Of a stretch of DNA of 64,000 nt, positions 56,801 through 64,000 are shown in pieces. Where the stretch lies: assembly GCA_037576195.1 (NCBI GenBank), contig CM075102.1, forward strand, positions 12,214,001 through 12,278,000. The letters run 5' to 3'. How positions within the stretch are numbered: position 1 is the first letter of the stretch; each line of letters begins with the position of its first letter. The notes under the pieces were generated by a model. It was given only the letters and a program-made list of their open reading frames with translations, searched no databases and had not been told where the DNA came from. Origin of the DNA: Phytoseiulus persimilis (taxonomy: Eukaryota; Arthropoda; Arachnida; Mesostigmata; Phytoseiidae). A program made the translations under genes and the position numbers.

Positions 56801-56994
56801 GAAATGACGGATGTCGCTGGTTGAACTCGAGGGAGCGCTAGATGCGGCGTCTGAGGCGTGACGGTTACCGTCGCGCTCTCTTGCAGGCCTGTGGGTTTGA
56901 CAACGACTCGACCGAGATCAATCGGAGTTGCTGTCGTTGCAGCCACACGCCCTGCCGGGAGATCCGGCGGTTTCGTTTCTCCGGATGATGACAT
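53869..56994 (-). CDS. SAP130: SAP130, Sin3-HDAC corepressor complex subunit
   Basis: A nuclear scaffold subunit of the Sin3/HDAC corepressor complex. Four minus-strand exons: 55834-56994, 54376-55746, 54107-54277, 53869-54018, all phase 0, giving 950 residues. The first 650 or so residues are Thr/Val/Pro/Ala-rich and low complexity, as in vertebrate SAP130. A basic, conserved block follows (SPRKKPRKQ). The C-terminal domain has HGWKARLNHFLRHSDVR, NELANQK and AHGWKV, then a coiled coil (QVEEVETIESDAVHRFKKML), GNLQRSKIMQDQM and a basic end, LKKREKL. These match the Sin3-binding C-terminus of the human protein. The start ATG at 56992-56994 heads an open frame and is followed by MSSSGETKPP; the upstream region has stops. 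Confidence 0.95.
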
Positions 56995-57242
56995 TACTCA
57001 GGGCAGTAATGATGCTCCTCCGGGGAGGCTGACGTCGATGAGTGTATCCTGCGGAAAACAGAAGCAGAACCCCGGTTAGCGGAGGAGCGAATCGAGCAAA
57101 CAGAGCGGAGCGCCGGAGAAGATTGTTTCACAAGTTTTCAGGTGGTTCCTCGCCGGCTCGCCTAGGAGAGTTCTGGCACTGCGCAGGACTGATTATCGAT
57201 GTCTTGTTCGCATTCGGAAACTCCCTGGTTCGGAGGAGCGAG

Positions 57243-57266
57243 ACACACACACTCTCTCTCTCTCTC
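57243..57266. repeat. (AC)n(TC)n compound microsatellite upstream of SAP130
   Basis: About four AC units followed by about eight TC units, roughly 250 bases upstream of the SAP130 start codon. Confidence 0.85.
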
Positions 57267-60200
57267 GCGTACATTTTAGTTTTGACAACGTTCGGGAAAT
57301 GTCATGGTTCACGATCTCGACAGCCACGGTGCGTCTCTGGTTCCGGCGCTCAAAAGAGTGGCTCGGAGAGGAAGCGCGAAGTGGCCGCTACCAGCAGGGA
57401 TCATTCAGACATTCTGACATCGAGAACTCACAAAGGCATCGGCGGGGTAGCACTTCCAAGTACCTCATGGAACGTTCGAATTGAATTCCACATGTCTAAC
57501 TCTTTGGCCGATGAGCTCCTTGAGCATTCTCAGACTCTCGCAACGGCATACTGTGCAAATCGACGTATAACAAAACAGGAATCGTTCCACAAAACGTTCA
57601 GGCGCGTCCGTTGACATAGAATTCATTCCCTGCGATGCTTTGTGGCTTCAGCACGAACGGCAGGCGCAGCCTTGGTACAAGTCCGCAGCCGATCCGGCGA
57701 GCGCTCGCTAGCTGGTGTCTTTCCCAATCCGCCTGCTGCGACCTTTCCGCATCTACCCTCTCTCCCTAGCGCCAGTCCCCGATGGGACGTTGGATGAGGC
57801 CGAGATTTTCGTCGGGCCAAACGTCAAGTTTTATGCAAGGGGCCGATAGGGAGGCGAATCGATCAGAAATCGGCATGATTGGGGAGGCTAGCGCGCTTCG
57901 TACGATTCCCTGCGTCAGAGGACGAACGCGGCGTTCTTACTGTTCCCTCAGACAGGCCAACGGCAGCAACAAATCTAGGCGGAGCGAGAGTTCGTGCCGT
58001 TCTGCCGCCAAAAAGCTTCCGCTTTGGACCGTTGGTCGTTGTCACCCTCGATGACGAATCGAGAGTGACGAACCCGACCGGAAGGAAGACCGACTACCAC
58101 GCGTTCTTCCGCATGGTCGTACAAATCGGTTTACTCACGATAACCGCCAGTATTCGTTCCAACGCGGACAATAACATGGAGCCGGAGGATAGAAAGAGAG
58201 GACGACGGGCAGCTACGACGACGGCACAACACACTCACTCTCTCGCTCACTCCCTGACTCGCTCACTTGCACACACGGCATCATCCTTCAGTCAATCAGC
58301 TGGGGAGTTTGAAGACAATAGCGAGCTATGCGAATGAGAACAGTCTTGAGAATCGATACAAACGGGCATTCCACCAGCCGATCAACGGGAAAGACTCATC
58401 AAGGCAGCTCGCCTGACGTTGAGACGATTCTTATCCCACACCGAGCGATCGAGAGCCCGGGATCAGTCGGTGGCGGAAAACACTCGGAACACGGCTCGTT
58501 GACGCAGAGGCACTGAAGTCCCACAATTGCATAGGGTTCCCAGACCATGGTACGAGCGACCACATTAGCGCAAATGAATTGTGCTTCACTGGAAGAACAG
58601 GCTTCACCGCAGTCTGAGCTCTTGCCGTCGCTCAACGAACGGACGGAGATCCGGCACTTGCTTTCCCAGACCACCGGACGCAAGACTCGATTCGATCGTT
58701 GTTGGTGACTCGGGTTTCTCGTCGAGGAACAATCAGAGCTCGATGAGACGGAGGGCCGGATAGGCGCCCGATTCACACGAATTCGAAGAGGCCGAGCCGA
58801 TGACGACGGCGACGCGACCGCGTAAGCGTTGACGCTTCATTTGAGCGATCCTCGCGGCCGCAAACTGCACTCGAGAAGAAACAGGCCCCTGGGCGGAGGA
58901 TGCGCTGCTTCCATCTGTCGTTTGGCGGTACTCTCAGAGCCCTCGGCCTCCGACGGTTGTGGGATGAGAAGTCGTCTCGGCTGGAGGAACCTCGCGGCTC
59001 ATCCGAGCGGAATTCACCTTCCAGCGATTGCTGCTTGTCACGGGGCCGAACTTACCTGTGAAGCACTTCCTGAGAAAGATGACGCCGCTCACAATGCACA
59101 AAATGTTCTGAACGCTGTGCGAGCCTGACACCGCTGCACTAGCCGCAGCAGCCGAAAGCCAATATGTCTAGCTGTTGTTTCGCTCGCTCCTGTTCTTCTT
59201 GTTCTGCTTACACTTTTTCACACTCGTCCTCCCTCTCACAGGGAAAGCGTCAAGAGGTAGCGAGCCAGATGGCGACAGCGGACGATTCCGAGGGAAAGGG
59301 AAAATACAAATACAAGCCAACACTGGTCAGGAATTACCTCCTTGATAAGAGCCGTCAGATGAGCATCGCGATGGGTCGGATTGGATGTACTCTGCACACT
59401 CGTCATACGAACAGTCAAATTCTCAATCCGTGACCGTGTTTCGACATTCTCCGCGCCGCTATTCAAGTCCCTCCCTCTCGACATCGTCTGCGCAACGCTT
59501 CGATAGGCCTCTCTCTCACCCAAACACACAGCCAACCCATACTCACGACGACGAGCGCCTCATAGACATTCAACGACAAACTGAGCGAGGGACGGATTGA
59601 CAGACCGACAGGTCAAAACAGGAGTCTCGAACGGAGAAGCCAAGTTTTCAGGGTACCCCCCTCCGGTGATAACGTTGTGGTGACGGTGTAGGGAAAACCG
59701 GAAGCGCTTATGGAAAGCGCCGTTCCAGAAAGACAACTCGATGAACGCGGGAAAACCGTATTCAATAAGTGGAGGATCGTGAGCTCGGTGACGATGATCA
59801 CTGCCGGCAGCGAATGGGGCTCTGAGGCGAGGAACACTCACTGCTCCAGTAGTAAGAATACGAATGACTGTGTAGTTGTCGCTGACCTCGAGCTTCCGAT
59901 TGTATACCGTAGCCCCTCGTCTTCCCCGTTCCACGAGGCGGAACGGAGTGAGCTTGTTCACAGCTCGTGAGTTTCATGCTGGAGGGTTCGACTCTGGTAC
60001 CGTAAGTGAGAAAAAAGTTTGAGACACGGCTAATTTCCGCTGGGGTGATCCGCCACAGTATGGACAGAGCCTCTAGCTGTACGTCTAGAAGCATTCTGCT
60101 CTTGGGCGCCTGCCTGCGCGAACTGGGAAAATCCGGATTTTCGCAGACCTACACATGCGGGAGTCTGTGTCAGATCCAATCGGCGGCCTCATCATTCAAG

Positions 60201-60592
60201 CTCTCTTAAATCCCTGGCGGCGTACTCCGCCTTCGTTTGCCAGGCACCCCAATATTTGGCGTTCCCTTCGCAACGCAAGTTTCCAGGAGTATGGCTTTTC
60301 TTGACTCTCACAGGACATGGAGCCCCACACTCATCTCGGCACACCCCACTCCCTCGTTGCGGAAGAGTTCCTCGAAGCAGGTTCAGGCTGGAGCTCTTCA
60401 AGAGGGTAGGATGAATGTATATGAGAAGTTGGTGGAGGCTTGTCCCCCAGGCCTCCGAAATACGAACACCAAAACTGAAATCATAGAGGGAGCGAAATAA
60501 ATTATGGTACCTTTTTACGCCAGGGTTGAAGGAATACATGTTCACAGCACCCCCTGATTGCGGTGGCCCGCAGATAGGGGTCCTCCCTTTCC

Positions 60593-60634
60593 CCCGAAAC
60601 CGCTCACCCGAAACCGCTCACCCGAAGCCGTTAC
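60593..60634. repeat. 14-bp tandem repeat, three units
   Basis: The unit CCCGAAACCGCTCA occurs twice exactly and a third time with two or three changes. Confidence 0.85.
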
Positions 60635-62135
60635 CCCGTACCAGAAACCCTTTCCTGATTCCGAAGCGAGTAATGTTGAGGATTTCTCCTTGTGCAATCT
60701 GATCGGTTTTGCGTAGAGGAAAACAGTCGCATATCCCGCCAACCGTGAATCCGGAATCAATAATTTTAAATTTGCTCAATATCACAATAAATTACATCAG
60801 GTCTTGGCAGCGTGGTGCGGCCCACGGGCCTGATCTGAGCTCCACAAATATCACAATACGTCGATGTTACGAACGAATAGTGAACACTCGATTCATTCGC
60901 CTGCTGTTCCTCGTTCGTCTCCAATAGCTGTGTGGGGGTTGGCATCGAAGCGAACAATCGGTGACACGGATCGGGAGGTTCCAGCCTAGATACAAAAGAT
61001 ATTCCCCTTCGTGAAGTTTGAACAAAAAACCGACGGGCCTAATTTGTGAGGAAAGCCTGTCCTCTCACAAAGAACACAATACGCGGCGGCACTACGGAAG
61101 CGCCCGCCAAGGTGAGGAGTCTCTCTCAGCATAGGGAAGATTCTACAGAATTGAGGCGCTGGAGACTGCTCATCGCAAGTCGTTTCTGATGAATCATCGA
61201 GTCGAGCTATATAATTGCTCAAGAAGTTGCATCCGCTGGCCGCGCTCTCAGGGAAGGCGATTCCATCAAAGTGTGTCTCATGATCGCAGCAAACGAGTGT
61301 GCCCTGAATGTCCCGAAAAGTTCACCGATTTGAGCTTCTCAGAAGAATCGTAACAAGGAGAACCGGTGAAATCACGACGAATATCACGGAGCAGCTCAGC
61401 CAGCGAGGGAAAAACATCGAATCTGAGAGATACTGCCAAATATTACTCGCCAAGTTCCAGCACCGTCATTCCTGGAGCCGAGTGTTAGCGTCTTTGGTCG
61501 GTCGACTTCACATTTCTTCCCAATTCCTCAGCCTTATTCGTCTCGACTCGGGGCGCTACATAGAAGCCCCTTACACTTGGAGAGTCCCGGAATCAGGCGA
61601 CGGTTTCTGGTCGGGGAAAAGGGTTCGGAGAAACGGGCTGCAACCCACCGAATAGCATGAATCCCGATCGATGAGGAAATTCGGGGTTCACGAAAATTCG
61701 ATTCAACGCCTCCCCATTTTGCGTAGCGAACAAAATCACTATGAGTAGAGATTGTCACAGAATAAGTCATCACACCAGTGGAGTCCTATCCCGATCCAAC
61801 ACTTCCTCTACGTTCCTCAAGCAGTGCATTTCTGACACCTGGCCCGCATTCCAAAGATGACGAACGAGTCCCCGAGGTTAAAAGCGAGACGCGAATCTTT
61901 CTCAGTCAACCGATGCCACATATTGCGCGTCTCCGTCGTTGTTAGGCTCATAATCGAATTCGCGCACGCTTCAATCGCACGTGCTCCTTGGTGAAATCCA
62001 CTTATCCATACAGTATGCCGAGTTCCGCCCGAGTTCCACGGTCCAATTGCTTTGCGTCCGTTAACTGAGCTCAAGATCATCGAGTTCGTTCGAGTTTGCG
62101 AGCACGTCGATCTTTAGTGAGCGGCCAAGTTCAGA

Positions 62136-62264
62136 ATGACGGAAACAGCTGGGAAACTCCAGCAATACGTCAGAGGCTCCGGGGAAGGATACTTCGGCCC
62201 GGATGGAAGGACCCTCAGATGCGAACTCTGCAATTCATCGAAGAAGGAGTCTAGAGGATTTCTG
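62136..62264 (+). mobile_element. Possible remnant of a hAT/CGGBP1-type zinc-finger N-terminus
   Basis: From the ATG at 62136 the frame reads KLQQYVRGSGEGYFGPDG, then LRCELCNSS. This resembles the start of CGGBP1-like and related hAT transposase N-termini: a KL-x2-YV helix, an F-x3-DG turn and a C-x2-C pair. The expected His pair and any catalytic region are not evident downstream. Fragment or chance resemblance are both possible. Confidence 0.35.
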
Positions 62265-64000
62265 ATTATGGTGACGGATTCCGCTGAAATTTTACCCGCG
62301 TTATCCGGACCTCGTGTGGAGAAACCACAGCGAATGTCAGCTCCCGGCGGCCCTTCGCTCGGTTGCAATAACGGATTTGAGACTCCCGAGGAGAAAACTC
62401 AAGTCGCGATGAGTCCGCTGAGAATGGTGGTCACCCAGTGGGGGATCTAGTTCAGCGCCGCAGAACGCTTCGAGAAAATACGCTGCGTCGCAACACTGCA
62501 CGGAATTGAGGCGGTAGCTTTGATAAAATGGGGCGAGATCATAGACAACCTCCAGCTGAGCTCCAGTCTTGCTTTCGAAGCATCCCACTTCTCGCTGCTC
62601 CCGCGCGACATTTGACAACCCCAATGCATCGAGCTTTGCCTCGATGCTTCACTTGGTATCTCAGAAAACGTCGAATGGGTTATCGAGTCAGCCAAGAGCA
62701 GCTCTAAACGGGGACAAGTTCCGGAAAGTTGCGGATCAGAATCCTGGTTTGATCTCACTGGTTCGCATTCAGATGATCCTCCGAGGTGAAGGATACAGTA
62801 CGCACCTCCTTGACCTGTGCGGATGCGACCTCCCGTCATTCAGCCACACCCCGGTCTCGAGCGTTGAATTTGAGATATTGCTCTCCCATTCCAAGACACT
62901 CCCACGAAGACGTAAACATCATCTGACTCCCACGAACGTCGAATTCCATCTGTTTCAACGTGTAGTATTAGCAAAAGCGAAGCACTTTGAAAATCGTCTT
63001 CCAGAAGGGATTCCGATTGTGTGTGATGCAGGATCCGCGCTCTCTTTCGCTGCCTCCCAATAATGGGTCAGTATCTCGATTGAACACCTCGGGTTGCAGG
63101 ACGACGGTCGCGAATCCCCGATTCTCCCGTGTATAGTGTAGCTCCCAGCTGTTCACCGAATACAGTTCGTTAGTCCAGCTTCTCATTCTGTCTGTTGTGC
63201 CTGATTCCACCCATATTGCCTGTTCCAGACCAGAGCCTGCCTCTTACCACAGGGTGAACTTCCTTAGACTCTCCTTTAGCGGTAAAGCCAGGACTTGATT
63301 CAGGGTCGAAATTCGATTCCTCCTGATTCTGAGCTCTCGCGTAAGCGCAGTTTCCAACAGGCTCGAGTGTATGCAGAGTCGACGCACTTCTAGAAGATTT
63401 TTCCCACGACTCAGCGCTGGGAACACCGCTCTTGATCCGAACTGCCCTAGCGCTCCTTCATTGTCTCGTTTTCACCATATGGTCTGGGGATTCCAAGGCC
63501 GACTCGAGCGAGTTCAGAACAGCATGAGCTCGGAAATGACACGTCCATTTTTTGCCTATTCTCCTCCTATTCCAACCTAGGGACGTTGTTCTTTTCGGCC
63601 AAGCTGAACGCCTGTTTTGCCTTGCCGATCTTCCAAGCTTTACCATTGGGATACCGTTGACAAGTAAACTCTCGGTTTCTTGAAAATTAGATCCGGCTCA
63701 AGCGGTGCGCATCGGATCCTACATCAAAAAATAGGGAAAACGTCCATCGTCGTTCTGGGCTGAGGCCTTCAGAAAATTATGAGAGATTTTTCATATTCTA
63801 CGGCCATGTATACCCCTAGCATGAGACTTATTTTCCTAGCCGTAACTCCTCAGGGAAGCCGATTTCGGAAATTTCACTGATGGCGAAAGTTTCTTGCTTC
63901 GAGCCAAACTATCCGAGAACGAAGTAACCGGGTCGATCCGATAACTTTTTCTTTCACCTCAAAAGTCACTGGGCGCTCATCTCATTTGCCCGCCTGGAAA

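Larger units (their letters stand above)
56995..64000. other. SAP130 upstream region and 6-7 kb without a supported gene
   Basis: The first few hundred bases should hold the SAP130 promoter and 5' UTR. Beyond that I find only short, unrelated open frames, microsatellites, a 14-bp tandem repeat and a possible hAT zinc-finger remnant. A minus-strand frame at about 59840-59955 ends at a strong GCA|GTGAGT donor (VYNRKLEVSDNYTVIRILTT) but has no recognised family or partner exon. Confidence 0.55.

Noticed and set aside
59840..59961. Minus-strand exon-like frame ending at a GCA|GTGAGT donor
   Set aside because: No recognised protein and no partner exon in phase; kept only as a remark in the intergenic entry.
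60766..60957. Minus-strand frame with TYCDICG resembling a C1 or LIM zinc motif
   Set aside because: Only one Cys pair is present and the rest of the domain is missing, with no splice context.

Overview
This is nuclear DNA from an arthropod: intron-rich genes with GT-AG splice sites, AATAAA poly(A) signals, a Rebers-Riddiford cuticle protein and several DNA transposons. The gene set and roughly balanced base composition best fit a parasitiform mite or tick, perhaps a GC-rich mite with short introns. That placement is inference. No RNA gene, CRISPR array or prokaryotic operon is visible.

Layout. (1) 3970-17043, plus: 22 exons of agrin, a secreted heparan-sulfate proteoglycan, with the 5' end missing. 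(2) 19657-28057, minus: a complete reticulocalbin-2-like ER calcium-binding protein whose first intron is about 6.3 kb and holds a hAT-type element and a dead Tc1-like transposase. (3) 28478-29553, plus: SEC11, the signal-peptidase catalytic subunit, divergent from reticulocalbin. (4) 30041-32585, minus: NIT2 omega-amidase, with a cuticle-protein gene nested on the opposite strand in one of its introns. (5) 36957-37381, plus: a small CYSTM protein. (6) 37816-40648, minus: a zinc-finger/SWIM protein resembling part of a MULE transposase. (7) 41808-43869, plus: UTP3/SAS10, a small-subunit processome factor. (8) 44412-50942, minus: a secreted protein of about 1,740 residues built from two diverged copies of one large unit, each containing a VWA-like domain. 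I do not recognise this architecture and it is the most interesting item. (9) 53869-56994, minus: SAP130, a Sin3-HDAC corepressor subunit. (10) 57-64 kb: no gene I can support, only repeats and a possible hAT-type zinc-finger remnant.

The genes are independent transcription units. The closest links are positional: two ER secretory-pathway genes (reticulocalbin and SEC11) share a 420-bp divergent intergenic region; SEC11 and NIT2 converge with poly(A) signals about 20 bp apart; and the cuticle gene sits inside NIT2. Exon boundaries were read by eye and checked by reading phase. All agrin, reticulocalbin, SEC11, NIT2, CYSTM, zinc-finger/SWIM and SAP130 junctions keep frame. Two junctions in the two-unit gene and one in UTP3 have alternatives, which are stated in those entries.
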